From the NCBI GenBank assembly GCA_016794465.1, contig JAEUKA010000089.1, forward strand, positions 1 to 64,000: a stretch of DNA of 64,000 nucleotides, given 5' to 3'. Origin of the DNA: Myxococcales bacterium (GTDB lineage: Bacteria; Myxococcota_A; Polyangia; Palsa-1104; JAEUJZ01). This document shows, piece by piece, positions 51,840 through 60,278 of this stretch. Position 1 is the stretch's first letter. Each line of letters opens with the position of its first letter. The notes under the pieces are model-generated. The model was not told the origin of the DNA. It worked only from the letters and a program-made list of their open reading frames with translations, and did no database searches. Made by a program: the position numbers and the translations under genes.

Positions 51840-52709
51840 ATGGAGACGGCCCATATTCCCAAGCAGTGGATGCGCTGGATTCAAATGATGATGCGCGGCG
51901 ACCGCGATTCAGCGACGCAGTACGATCTGCGCGGCAATGTCGCGCTGACGCGCACCGATGCGGGAATCCCGACCATGAACTTTGGCTACTGGCGTGACGT
52001 TGCACCAACGGCAAAAGATGCCCTGTGGGCCGCGACCCAGGCGCTGTTCCAGCTGGTTGGCGAGACGGCGGCGCTCAGCGAGCGCGATGCAATGGTCCTT
52101 GATGCCGGCTGTGGCTTTGGCACCAATGCGCGCTACCTCGCCGAGACGTTTGGCGTCCAGCGGGTCGTCGGGCTGAATGTATCGTCGCTGCAGCTTGAGG
52201 CATGCCGGCAGATTGCTCGCGGCTCGGTGCGGGCGGCGGCGATCAACTTTGCTCGCGGCTCGGCGACATGTATGCCGTTTGCCGATGCGACCTTCGACAA
52301 GGTCGTCTCCGTGGAGGCCGCCTTCCACTTCCCTCCCCGCCAGCAGTTTTTTGCCGAGGCGTTCCGTGTCCTTCGCCCCGGAGGTACGCTGGCGCTGGCC
52401 GATCTGGTGGGGCCGGCCCCGCAGAACACCTGGCAGCGCACCGCGATCGCGATGCTGTGTCGGGCCCTACAGATCCCGCACGAAAACATCTATGACCTGG
52501 ACGTATATCGTCAACAGCTAGCGGACTGCGGCTTTGTTTTGTGCGAGCTGCGTTCCATTCGTGAGGATGTCCTAACTCGGTATCAACATTGGCTTTTTCA
52601 TCAGCCGGTGGGCAAGCTGTTGAGCCTGGGTATGCCAATGATGATGTCGTCGGCGCCCTTCCTCTTGTACCCATGGGACTACATCTGCCTGAAAGCCATC
52701 AAGCGATAA
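51840..52709 (+). CDS. Class I SAM-dependent methyltransferase
   Basis: A 289-residue methyltransferase. Motif I is VLDAGCGFGTNARYLAE, post-I GLNVSSLQLEACRQIA, motif II-like DATFDKVVSVEAAFHFPPRQQFFAEAFRVLRPGGTLALADL. It is like the UbiE/Coq5 and erythromycin O-methyltransferase group (Methyltransf_11) and near to lipid or natural-product methylators. It is divergent from the FAD oxidoreductase and precedes the STAS-like gene. Substrate unknown. Confidence 0.88.
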   Translation: METAHIPKQWMRWIQMMMRGDRDSATQYDLRGNVALTRTDAGIPTMNFGYWRDVAPTAKDALWAATQALFQLVGETAALSERDAMVLDAGCGFGTNARYLAETFGVQRVVGLNVSSLQLEACRQIARGSVRAAAINFARGSATCMPFADATFDKVVSVEAAFHFPPRQQFFAEAFRVLRPGGTLALADLVGPAPQNTWQRTAIAMLCRALQIPHENIYDLDVYRQQLADCGFVLCELRSIREDVLTRYQHWLFHQPVGKLLSLGMPMMMSSAPFLLYPWDYICLKAIKR

Positions 52710-52753
52710 ATAGATTGGCGACAACAGATGGCACAATATGATAATGTATCTTT

Positions 52754-53161
52754 ATGCAGTCCATGAAGGTCGGTCCTAATGATGTAACTATAGAAGGCGA
52801 CGTGATATTTGGCCGGGTCCATGGTGTCCCGGACATGGAGGACACGCGGAAGTTCCTTGAAATCGTGGCCGAGGTCGAAGCCAAATATGGCCAGATTCTG
52901 TTCCTCACCGACGTGACCGAAGGTTTCGGTCTGTCCTCGGAGAGCCGTCGCTACACCGCTGAGTGGTCGAAGCAGCACCGGATCGTGGCCAGTGCCTTCT
53001 TCGGCGCCAGCACGCCGGCCCGGGCCATGCTTACCCTGGTCATGCGTGCCATGAGCCTCCTCGGCAACTCCCAGCCGAACACCCGCTTTTTTGCCACCGA
53101 AGCGGAAGCGCGTGACTTCCTGGATCAGTTCCGCGTGCCCGAGTTCCGCCGCAAGGGCTGA
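52754..53161 (+). CDS. SpoIIAA/STAS-like protein (second copy in the window)
   Basis: A 135-residue protein of the same type as that at 37898-38338, by shared pattern: DVIFGRVHGVPDMEDTRKFL, ILFLTDVTEGFGLSSESRRY, an ARAMLTLVMRAMSLLG helix and the terminal FFATEAEARDFLDQFR. It may bind lipid or act as a regulator; relatives stand in many genome contexts. It follows the methyltransferase by 44 bp and converges on FkbM. Confidence 0.6.
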   Translation: MQSMKVGPNDVTIEGDVIFGRVHGVPDMEDTRKFLEIVAEVEAKYGQILFLTDVTEGFGLSSESRRYTAEWSKQHRIVASAFFGASTPARAMLTLVMRAMSLLGNSQPNTRFFATEAEARDFLDQFRVPEFRRKG

Positions 53162-53181
53162 TCCCGGGCTGACCCCCGTCC

Positions 53182-53994
53182 TTACTCCCGACGAGCGTAG
53201 ACGTTAAAGAAGGGAGACGTGGCGAATGCTTCCTCTTGCGCGACATGCTGGCGCAGGAGTCCGTGCTCGCGAAGGAGCCCCCGGACCGCCGCGAGCCGCC
53301 CTGCGCGATCGTGGACCTCGACGACGATCTGCCGGATGAGCGGCCAGTGCTCGGGGGCGATGCCGCGCAGCACCTCCAGCTCCTCGCCTTCGACATCGAT
53401 TTTGAGCAGATCAACGCGCGAAAGAGAGTTCTGCTGGATGATGTCCGAGATCGTTCGCAGCTCGCAGTGAAAGCGCTGTGCTCCGCTCTGCAGCAGGCTG
53501 GCCACCCCGCGACACAGCGACGCGGGTAGCCACCGCGCCCACTTCATCCCGGCCGGAGCATGACGCGCCGTGCCGAGCACCCCGCGCGGCAGCAGCTCGC
53601 GGTCCTCGTCATATATTTCCGGGTGCGCAGTCGACAGTGCCGGCGCCCGAGGGTAGTAGGTAAGCTCCGCCGTGCCGGCGCGCGACGATAGGCCGCAGCA
53701 GAAGGCGCGGAACTGCTGCGCGGAATGGCGCGCGGCATTGTGCGCCAGCACGTTGAAAATCGGCGGCACCGGCTCGCACGCCAGCACCGTCGCCTGACCG
53801 CCACAGCGCAAAAGCGCCCGCAGCCCGAATAGACCGATGTTGGCACCGGCGTCGATGATGACGGCACCCGGTTCGATGGTGATGCCGTGGCGCAGGTACC
53901 CATCGACGTGCGAGTCGAGTACGAGTGCTTCCTGCCGGCTCAGGCAGTATACCGAGGTGCCGTCATTCAGTCGGGTGCGCTGGGGGCGGGTCAT
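53182..53994 (-). CDS. FkbM-family SAM-dependent methyltransferase
   Basis: A 270-residue protein with AVIIDAGANIGLFGLRALL (motif I), VLACEPVPPIFNVLAHNAARH, and the FkbM ending DLLKIDVEGEELEVLRGI...WPLIRQIVVEVHD. FkbM enzymes O-methylate sugars or polyketide hydroxyls. Its start overlaps the stop of the sterol-desaturase gene (ATGA), so the two are co-translated. Confidence 0.9.
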   Translation of the reverse strand: MTRPQRTRLNDGTSVYCLSRQEALVLDSHVDGYLRHGITIEPGAVIIDAGANIGLFGLRALLRCGGQATVLACEPVPPIFNVLAHNAARHSAQQFRAFCCGLSSRAGTAELTYYPRAPALSTAHPEIYDEDRELLPRGVLGTARHAPAGMKWARWLPASLCRGVASLLQSGAQRFHCELRTISDIIQQNSLSRVDLLKIDVEGEELEVLRGIAPEHWPLIRQIVVEVHDRAGRLAAVRGLLREHGLLRQHVAQEEAFATSPFFNVYARRE

Positions 53995-54767
53995 CGTGAC
54001 TCCTTGGCGCTTGCCTGGCGATGGAAGTCAGCGGCGCGTCGATCAAAATCCGGCTGGATCGTTCCGAACAGTCGATCCCAGATCGTCGTGCAAGCACCAA
54101 AGTTATAGACCGATAGCTGGTGGTGCACATCGTGGAAAAGCGGTGTCAGCAGCCACCGAGTCACCCGGTTCTGATACCACCAGGCAGGTGCAACCTCGTA
54201 CCCGCAGTGGGGCACTGTGTTCATAAAGAACTGCATCAGACCAAAGGCCAGAATCGCGTAGAGATGAAACGTATAGCACGAGAGGGCAAATGGGAAATAG
54301 AGGCCGAGTGCAGCGGTTTCCACCGGATGAAACGAAAAGGCAGAGAGCGGCCCCGGCGTCTTCGATCGGTGGTGCACTGAGTGGACACGCCGGAACAACA
54401 GCTTCGTGTGCATCGTGCGGTGTACGATATATTGATAGGCATCGAGCAACAAAAAATAGACCACAAACTGCGCGATGACCGCCATCGGTCCGATCGGCCC
54501 AACGTCGATTACCAGGATGCCGCGCGCATATAGATGGACCGATACCACCGTCAGCAGCAGCCCGGTCAGGATCGTGTAGCCGGTATGCCGGAGCTCGTAC
54601 CAGAAGGCTTCTTTTGGCCGCGACCGCTCCTGGATTCGCCGATGCTGTAGCGATGCGCGCAGGAGCACCCGCACGACCAGCCAGGTCAGGCCGATCGACA
54701 GGACGATCATGATGCTCTGGCCGATCCCGGCAAGCAGCATCCACAGCAGCTCAGTTGGTCCCGACAT
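53991..54767 (-). CDS. Sterol desaturase / fatty acid hydroxylase family membrane protein
   Basis: A 258-residue integral membrane di-iron enzyme with the His clusters of the family: YIVHRTMHTKLLFRRVHSVHHRSKTP (HxxxH and HxxHH) and FHDVHHQLSVYNFG (HxxHH), plus LSAFSFHPVE and PHCGYE. Four membrane helices are visible at the start, middle and near the last motif. These enzymes hydroxylate or desaturate sterols, carotenoids or fatty acyl chains. ATG 54767 is chosen; the frame continues to 54854 without a good signal. Confidence 0.9.
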   Translation of the reverse strand: MSGPTELLWMLLAGIGQSIMIVLSIGLTWLVVRVLLRASLQHRRIQERSRPKEAFWYELRHTGYTILTGLLLTVVSVHLYARGILVIDVGPIGPMAVIAQFVVYFLLLDAYQYIVHRTMHTKLLFRRVHSVHHRSKTPGPLSAFSFHPVETAALGLYFPFALSCYTFHLYAILAFGLMQFFMNTVPHCGYEVAPAWWYQNRVTRWLLTPLFHDVHHQLSVYNFGACTTIWDRLFGTIQPDFDRRAADFHRQASAKESR

Positions 54768-54909
54768 AGACCAACCACAGCCTATGTACGGCTGGTAGTC
54801 AATCTGATGACGTTGGTGCTGCCGGAAGCGCGCAGCCCCCGACATCCGTGCCACGCGTAGGTCGCTGCTCGCCGTTGATTTCCGTGCCTGGTGGCCTCAC
54901 CATGGGCGT

Positions 54910-55509
54910 ATGCGCGTTGCGCTTTTTGGGGGGAGCTTTGACCCGCCCCACGTTGGTCATCAGCTCGCCGCCTTGTACGTACTAGAGACGTTTCCGGTGG
55001 ATGAGCTGTGGCTGGTGCCGGTGTTTCGCCATGCCTTCGACAAGCGGCTCTTGCCGTATCAGCATCGGGTGGCGATGTGTCAGCTGCTGGCGCACTCGCT
55101 TGGGCCGCGTGTCCAAGTCTCAACGGTGGAGGAGGAGCTTGGCGGCCCCAGCTACACGCTGCATATGGTGCGGCGGCTGCGCGAGAAGTTCCCCGGGGTG
55201 GAGTTTTCGCTGGTGATTGGCTCGGACCTGCTCACAGAGCGCGAGCGCTGGTTTGGCTGGCCCGAGCTGTCGGAGACGCTGCCGTTTTTGGTGCTACAGC
55301 GCAGCGGTACCGAGAGTCCGCCGCGCTCGGCCTCGTCCGGCAGCGACATCCACCACCAAGAAGAGCTGCGGCTGCCGGCGGTTAGCTCGACCAGGGTTCG
55401 GGCGGCGCTGGCGCAGGGTGCGCGGCCCACCGGCTGGGTCAGTCGCACCGTGCTGTCGTACATTGAAGCGCACTCACTATACCAATCTGCCGAGGAGGAG
55501 CCCGCGTGA
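54910..55509 (+). CDS. nadD: Nicotinate-nucleotide adenylyltransferase
   Basis: A 199-residue NadD that joins ATP and nicotinate mononucleotide in NAD synthesis. The nucleotidyl-transferase motif is FGGSFDPPHVGHQLAAL near the start and the second motif is VSSTRVRAALAQG near residue 160. Length is standard. The stop overlaps the start of the Rossmann/DUF2520 gene (4 bp). Confidence 0.94.
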   Translation: MRVALFGGSFDPPHVGHQLAALYVLETFPVDELWLVPVFRHAFDKRLLPYQHRVAMCQLLAHSLGPRVQVSTVEEELGGPSYTLHMVRRLREKFPGVEFSLVIGSDLLTERERWFGWPELSETLPFLVLQRSGTESPPRSASSGSDIHHQEELRLPAVSSTRVRAALAQGARPTGWVSRTVLSYIEAHSLYQSAEEEPA

Positions 55510-56420
55510 CCACTTCCCTGTTCGCCGATGAGTCATCCCCGCCTGTGCGGTCGAGTCAGGTGCTGATTGTCGGGGCCGGACCGGTTGGCAGGGCGCTGCA
55601 CCATGCCTTGGCTCACGTCGGCTATTCGGTCCGCAGCTGGTCGCGCTCGCAGGGGCCGCTGTGGCCGGGTGAGGTTGCGTCGCGTCCGGCGGAGATTGTC
55701 ATCCTGGCGGTTCGGGACGATGCCATCAGCCAAGCCGCCGAGTACATCGTCAGCCATGGTGGCGCCGACGAGCACTCGGTGCTGCTGCACTGTGCCGGAG
55801 GGCGAGCGCCGTCGCAGGTACTGGGCGCGGTCCGTCCCAAGGTCAAAGGGATTGGGCTCTTGCATCCGCTGCGCTCGTTTGTTCATCCGGGCGGCGTCGA
55901 TGAGTCCGAAGGCAGTGGTCCGCAGAGCGAGCAGGAGCTTTCCGGCACGGTCCTGGCGATTGTCGGCGACACAGCGGGAATTGCTGCCGGTCAGGAGCTG
56001 TGCAAGGCGCTGTCGGGGGTGCCGCTGCTGCTCTCGGAGGATCGCTTGCCTCTGTATCATGCGGCGGCGGTGCTGGCTGCCGGTCATGTCGCGACGCTGC
56101 TCGATGTCGCGGTGCAGCTACTCAGTCGGGCCGGGCTGCCGAAGCAAGAAGGCCAGCGGGCACTGTGCGATTTGACTGCCTCGGTGCTGCGCAACATTGC
56201 CCAGGTCGGACTGCCGCAAGCGCTGACCGGACCGGTGGCGCGCGGGGATGCCCAGACGGTGTCCGACCACTTGGACGCGCTCAACCGTGTCAGCTGCCAG
56301 GTCGGCGATGTCTATCGGGTGGTGGCCGAGTCTTCACTCGATGTTGCGTACCGCAAAGGGGCCGCCGATGACGCCGCGCTTGCCGCTGTCGACAAGGTCC
56401 TGTCGTCTCGTCGCGGTTGA
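55506..56420 (+). CDS. Rossmann-like and DUF2520 domain protein
   Basis: A 304-residue protein: residues 20-150 are Rossmann-like (VLIVGAGPVGRALHHALAHVGYSVRSWSRS) and the C-terminal half is an all-helical DUF2520 domain (ALAHVATLLDV-like helices, ALTGPVARGDAQTVSDHLDAL). The arrangement is like that of 6-phosphogluconate dehydrogenase or pyrroline reductase types; the reaction is unknown. It is translationally coupled to nadD. Confidence 0.8.
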   Translation: MTTSLFADESSPPVRSSQVLIVGAGPVGRALHHALAHVGYSVRSWSRSQGPLWPGEVASRPAEIVILAVRDDAISQAAEYIVSHGGADEHSVLLHCAGGRAPSQVLGAVRPKVKGIGLLHPLRSFVHPGGVDESEGSGPQSEQELSGTVLAIVGDTAGIAAGQELCKALSGVPLLLSEDRLPLYHAAAVLAAGHVATLLDVAVQLLSRAGLPKQEGQRALCDLTASVLRNIAQVGLPQALTGPVARGDAQTVSDHLDALNRVSCQVGDVYRVVAESSLDVAYRKGAADDAALAAVDKVLSSRRG

Positions 56421-56452
56421 CCAGCGAGGGCGCGCTCTGATAGGGTCGCGCC

Positions 56453-57880
56453 GTGTCCGCTTCCCATCGCCGCGTCGTCATAGCCGATGATGAACCCAGC
56501 TTGCGCAAGGTCATCTCGTCCTTGCTTCGCCGCGAGGGCTACGAGGTCCTTGAGGCCCGTGATGGCGAAGAAGCGCTGTCACTGCTGAGTAGCGAAGTCG
56601 CGGTCCTGATCTCGGACCTGCGCATGCCCAAGCTCGATGGCATGCAGCTGTTTCGCCGCGCCATTGCCGAGTATCCGGATCTAAAGGTGATCCTGTTTAC
56701 CGCCTACGGTCGCATCACCGAGTCGGTGGAAGCGGTCAAGCTGGGCGCCTTTGACTTCGTTGAGAAAGGCACCGACAACGAGCACATCCTGCAAGCGGTG
56801 CGCAAGGCGGTGGCAAGCTACGAGCTGGATCAGCGGGCGCCGCGTCGGCCCGTCGGGCTGATTCCGCCGCAGCTCGGTCGCTATGGGCTGGTTGGGACGG
56901 CGCCGGCGCTGCAGAAGGTGTTTTCGCTGATTGACAAGGTGGCTGACACGCCTTCGACCGTGCTCATCATTGGGGAGAGCGGGACCGGAAAAGAGCTGGT
57001 CGCGCGCGCGCTGCACGAGCACTCGGGTCGCAAAAACGAGTCGTTCATCCGCATCAACTGCGCAGCAATTCCGCGCACGCTGATGGAGTCCGAGCTGTTT
57101 GGTTACGACAAGGGTGCGTTTACGGGAGCTGTCTCGGCCAAGCCAGGGCGGTTCGAGCTGGCCGATCGCGGCACGCTGTTCCTGGATGAGATCGGCGAGC
57201 TGGCGGTCGAGATGCAGGTCAAGCTGCTGCGGGTGCTGCAAGAGTCCGAGTTCGAGCGAGTCGGTGGCATCAGGACGCTGCGGGTCGATGTGCGAGTGAT
57301 TGCCGCCACCAACCGGGATCTCGTCAAAGAGGCCGCCGCTGGCAACTTCCGCGAAGAGCTGTACTACCGGCTCAACGTGGTGCCGATTCAGCTGCCACCG
57401 CTGCGGGAGCGGGTGGCGGACATTCCGCTGCTGGTGTCGCACTTTTTGACGCGCTTCAATGAGCGGCTGCGCAAGTCGGTGTCGGGGCTTACGGACGAGG
57501 CGATGGCGGCGCTGCTGCGCTATCCGTTCCCCGGCAACATCCGCGAGCTAGAGAACGTGATCGAGCGGACGGTGCTGCTGGCCGAAGGGCCGGTCATCGA
57601 GGCGCGGGATCTGCCGCCGAATGTTGCGCAGCTGTCCTCTGCTCCACCGCCACCGCCGCTGCGTTCCCAGGCGCTGCCGCTTGGGTCCAGCAGTCGGCCT
57701 CTGGCCACATCGCTCAAAGACATCGTTCGTCAGGAAACCGAGCGCGTCGAGCGAGAGATGATCCAGCGCGCGCTCAGTGACACGCAGGGCAACGTCACCC
57801 AAGCCGCCAAGCAGCTTGGCATCAGCCGCAAGAGCCTTCAGATCAAAATGAAAGAGCTCAAGCTGCGCGAGGGCGACTAA
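56453..57880 (+). CDS. Sigma-54-dependent response regulator, NtrC family
   Basis: A 475-residue activator starting at GTG 56453. Residues 5-120 are a receiver (ADDEPS, phospho-acceptor Asp in ISDLRMPKLDG, K in DFVEKG). Residues 140-370 are the AAA+ core: GESGTGKELVARALHEHSGRKN, GYDKGAFTGAVS (GAFTGA sigma-54 contact), FLDEIGEL, and R fingers. The C-terminus is a Fis-like HTH (GNVTQAAKQLGISRKSLQIKMKEL). It needs a sigma-54 promoter and a cognate kinase that is not in the window. Confidence 0.94.
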   Translation: MSASHRRVVIADDEPSLRKVISSLLRREGYEVLEARDGEEALSLLSSEVAVLISDLRMPKLDGMQLFRRAIAEYPDLKVILFTAYGRITESVEAVKLGAFDFVEKGTDNEHILQAVRKAVASYELDQRAPRRPVGLIPPQLGRYGLVGTAPALQKVFSLIDKVADTPSTVLIIGESGTGKELVARALHEHSGRKNESFIRINCAAIPRTLMESELFGYDKGAFTGAVSAKPGRFELADRGTLFLDEIGELAVEMQVKLLRVLQESEFERVGGIRTLRVDVRVIAATNRDLVKEAAAGNFREELYYRLNVVPIQLPPLRERVADIPLLVSHFLTRFNERLRKSVSGLTDEAMAALLRYPFPGNIRELENVIERTVLLAEGPVIEARDLPPNVAQLSSAPPPPPLRSQALPLGSSSRPLATSLKDIVRQETERVEREMIQRALSDTQGNVTQAAKQLGISRKSLQIKMKELKLREGD

Positions 57881-57927
57881 CCCCAGGACTCGACTTGGGC
57901 AAAGAGGCGCCGCAGCGGTGGAAGGAC

Positions 57928-59313
57928 ATGGGCATGGCGTGGTTTGCACCGAATCATCCCGCGAAGCTCAACCTTCCGCTGGCCGAGCAGCGCCGAGTCT
58001 GGCTGGGAAAGTTCTTGTGGGCGTTTGCGTCGGTGTTCGTTGCCTATATGGCAATGTATCTGATTCGCAATCACTTCAAGGCGGCTCAGCCTCTGCTGAA
58101 AGAACAGCTCGGCTACACCACGACACAGCTTGGACAGATCGGCTTTGCGTTCTCGATTACCTATGGAATCGGGAAGACGTTGTTCGGGTATGTTGTGGAT
58201 GGACTTGACTCGAAACGAATTGTCTCTGTGTTGTTGTTTTTGTCGGCGCTTTGCGTGACCGCGATGGGACTGCTGATGATCCATGGCGATCGCTATCTGG
58301 GGGCGATCATGGTGATGTGGGGACTGAGTGGCTGCTTCCAGTCGGTCGGCGGTCCGCTCAGCTACTCCACCGTCACCAAGTGGACCCCGCGATCCAAGCG
58401 GGGGCGCTGGCTGGGCTGCTGGAACGCCTCGCACAACGTCGGTGGAGCCATTGCCGGCGGCTTTGCGCTGTGGGGCGCCACCGTGTTCTTTTCGGGCAGC
58501 GTTGTCGCCATGATCTTGTTTCCCTGCGCGGTGGTCGGGCTGCTGGCGGGGTGGACGTACTTCACGGGCAGAGACTCGCCCGAAAGCCACGGACTCCATC
58601 GCAGCGAAGAAATCTGGGAAGAACCGGAAAATTCGCACAGCGTCGCTTCAGAGAACTTGAGCAAGTGGTATATTTTTCGCCAGTACGTACTGAAGAATCC
58701 GTATATTTGGCTGCTGTGCTGCGCCAATGTATTTGTGTATATCATTCGCATTGGCATTGATAACTGGGCGCCGCTTTATACTCGCGAAGTGCTCCATTTT
58801 TCGCAGCAACAGGCAGTGCAGACCATCTTTTGGTTTGAAGGCGGCGCGCTGTTTGGCTCGATTGGATTTGGAATCATATCGGACTGGCTGGGTGGTCGTC
58901 GCTGCTTGGTCGCAGCGTTGTGTATGATAGCAATCTTCTTTGCGATTCAAGGATATCAGCATGGAACCCAGCCAGTGGTGGTGTATACGTCACTGTTTTT
59001 CCTGGGCGCGCTGGTGTTTGGTCCGCAGCTGCTGGTTGGAGTCTCGCTGACAGGCTTTGCCCCGAAACAGGCGACGGCGGTGACCAACGGCCTGAGCGGT
59101 ACCTTCGGCTATCTGCTCGGGGACGGCATGGCCAAGGTCGGACTGGCGCGGATCGCAGACACCAAGCAAGCCGGCCTGGTCGTCTTCGGTCACGTCTTCA
59201 GCGGCTGGCCCGACACGTTTGCGGTGTTCTATGGCGCGCTGGTCGTAGGCACAATCCTGTTTTTCGTGATTGCCATCGGAGAAGAGCGGCAGCTGCGCAC
59301 CCGCCGCGTCTAG
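57928..59313 (+). CDS. Organophosphate:phosphate antiporter family transporter (GlpT/UhpT-like)
   Basis: A 461-residue MFS protein with 12 helices. The family pattern is in AMYLIRNHFKAAQPLLKEQLGYTTTQLGQIGFAFSITYGIGKTLFGYVVDGLDSKRI near the start and GGPLSYSTVTKWTPRSKRGRWLGCWNASHNVGGAIAGG in the middle. GlpT and UhpT exchange sugar or glycerol phosphates for phosphate. ATG 57928 is selected for GGAAGGA ahead of it; the TTG at 57895 is the alternative. The gene follows the NtrC-like activator by 47 bp and may be its target. Confidence 0.88.
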   Translation: MGMAWFAPNHPAKLNLPLAEQRRVWLGKFLWAFASVFVAYMAMYLIRNHFKAAQPLLKEQLGYTTTQLGQIGFAFSITYGIGKTLFGYVVDGLDSKRIVSVLLFLSALCVTAMGLLMIHGDRYLGAIMVMWGLSGCFQSVGGPLSYSTVTKWTPRSKRGRWLGCWNASHNVGGAIAGGFALWGATVFFSGSVVAMILFPCAVVGLLAGWTYFTGRDSPESHGLHRSEEIWEEPENSHSVASENLSKWYIFRQYVLKNPYIWLLCCANVFVYIIRIGIDNWAPLYTREVLHFSQQQAVQTIFWFEGGALFGSIGFGIISDWLGGRRCLVAALCMIAIFFAIQGYQHGTQPVVVYTSLFFLGALVFGPQLLVGVSLTGFAPKQATAVTNGLSGTFGYLLGDGMAKVGLARIADTKQAGLVVFGHVFSGWPDTFAVFYGALVVGTILFFVIAIGEERQLRTRRV

Positions 59314-59363
59314 AGTGGATACGTCCGCGACGTGTTGTCTACCGAGGTCGGCCCTGACTGTTG

Positions 59364-60278
59364 CTATTCCGCAGGGGCGAAGGTGCGCAAGGGGACTTGG
59401 ACTGGCGAGGGCTGGTTGGTACGCGGCGTGGGCAGAGGCACCGGATCTTCGGCGATCTCAAGCAGCTGCGGCACCCGGCGCGGCTTCTGCTGCATCCGCT
59501 CGCGCAGCTTTTGATACGGCTGGTCGGTGGTGGCGCGGAACGTCTTGAGGTCGGGATGCACCTGCCCGTGGAAGGTCGACAGCGCCTCCCGCAGCCGCGC
59601 AAGCTCGGTGGGATCGGCGACTCGGCTCATCAGCGCGACTGTGGCTCGGGGCAAAAGCTCACTGCGATACAGCGTCCGCAGGTTCGAGGGCCGCACCGTC
59701 GCCAGGTTGTCTTCATACAGCAGCACCGCCTGCGCCTTTTGCACCGACATCAGGCTCAGCGCCGAGGCCACATCCCGCGCCGAGGTGAGCATGTCGCGAC
59801 TGATCGACAGCTCGCCCTCGAAGACGAAGTTCTCTAGGAAGGCCTGCGCGGGCTCTAGGCTTGATGCGAACACCAGGCCACCGCGCTTTAAATCCGGCAG
59901 GCTGCGCACCGTGGGCGTGGCCTGCAGCGCCAGGCGGGTATCGGTTCCACTTTGCGCCGCTGCGACCGCCACCGGCAGCAGCTTGGTCAGGTTGGCGGCA
60001 ACGTACGGCGACTCGGTGAGCAGCATCACAATCCGCGCCGCATCGGCATCCATTGATTCTGCCGAGACATAGACCCGCGCACTCAGGTGATACTTTTCGC
60101 CCAGGCGCTTCAGCAGGTGGGTGGCCAGCTCACTGCCGAGGTCCAGCTTGCGCTCCAGCTGCTGGAAATAGACCCCCGGGAGGTAAATCGCAAGCACTCG
60201 CTCGGGCACAGTCGCCTGCGCCAAAGCCGCGTGACTCAGCAGCAGCATCATCAGAACGAGCCAGCGCAGAGCGCTCAT
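59364..60278 (-). CDS. PhnD-like periplasmic protein
   Basis: A 304-residue exported protein with signal peptide (MMLLLSHAALAQA). The body has VLAIYLPGVYFQQLERKLDLGSELATHLLK, GTDTRLALQATPTVRSLPDLKRGGLVFASSLEPAQAFLENF, which is the two-lobe pattern of PhnD/TAXI-type solute-binding proteins (phosphonate binding group). No permease is adjacent. Start overlaps the stop of the TPR gene (4 bp), so it works with that protein, perhaps as a signal-sensing partner. Pro-rich C-terminus. Confidence 0.6.
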   Translation of the reverse strand: MSALRWLVLMMLLLSHAALAQATVPERVLAIYLPGVYFQQLERKLDLGSELATHLLKRLGEKYHLSARVYVSAESMDADAARIVMLLTESPYVAANLTKLLPVAVAAAQSGTDTRLALQATPTVRSLPDLKRGGLVFASSLEPAQAFLENFVFEGELSISRDMLTSARDVASALSLMSVQKAQAVLLYEDNLATVRPSNLRTLYRSELLPRATVALMSRVADPTELARLREALSTFHGQVHPDLKTFRATTDQPYQKLRERMQQKPRRVPQLLEIAEDPVPLPTPRTNQPSPVQVPLRTFAPAE

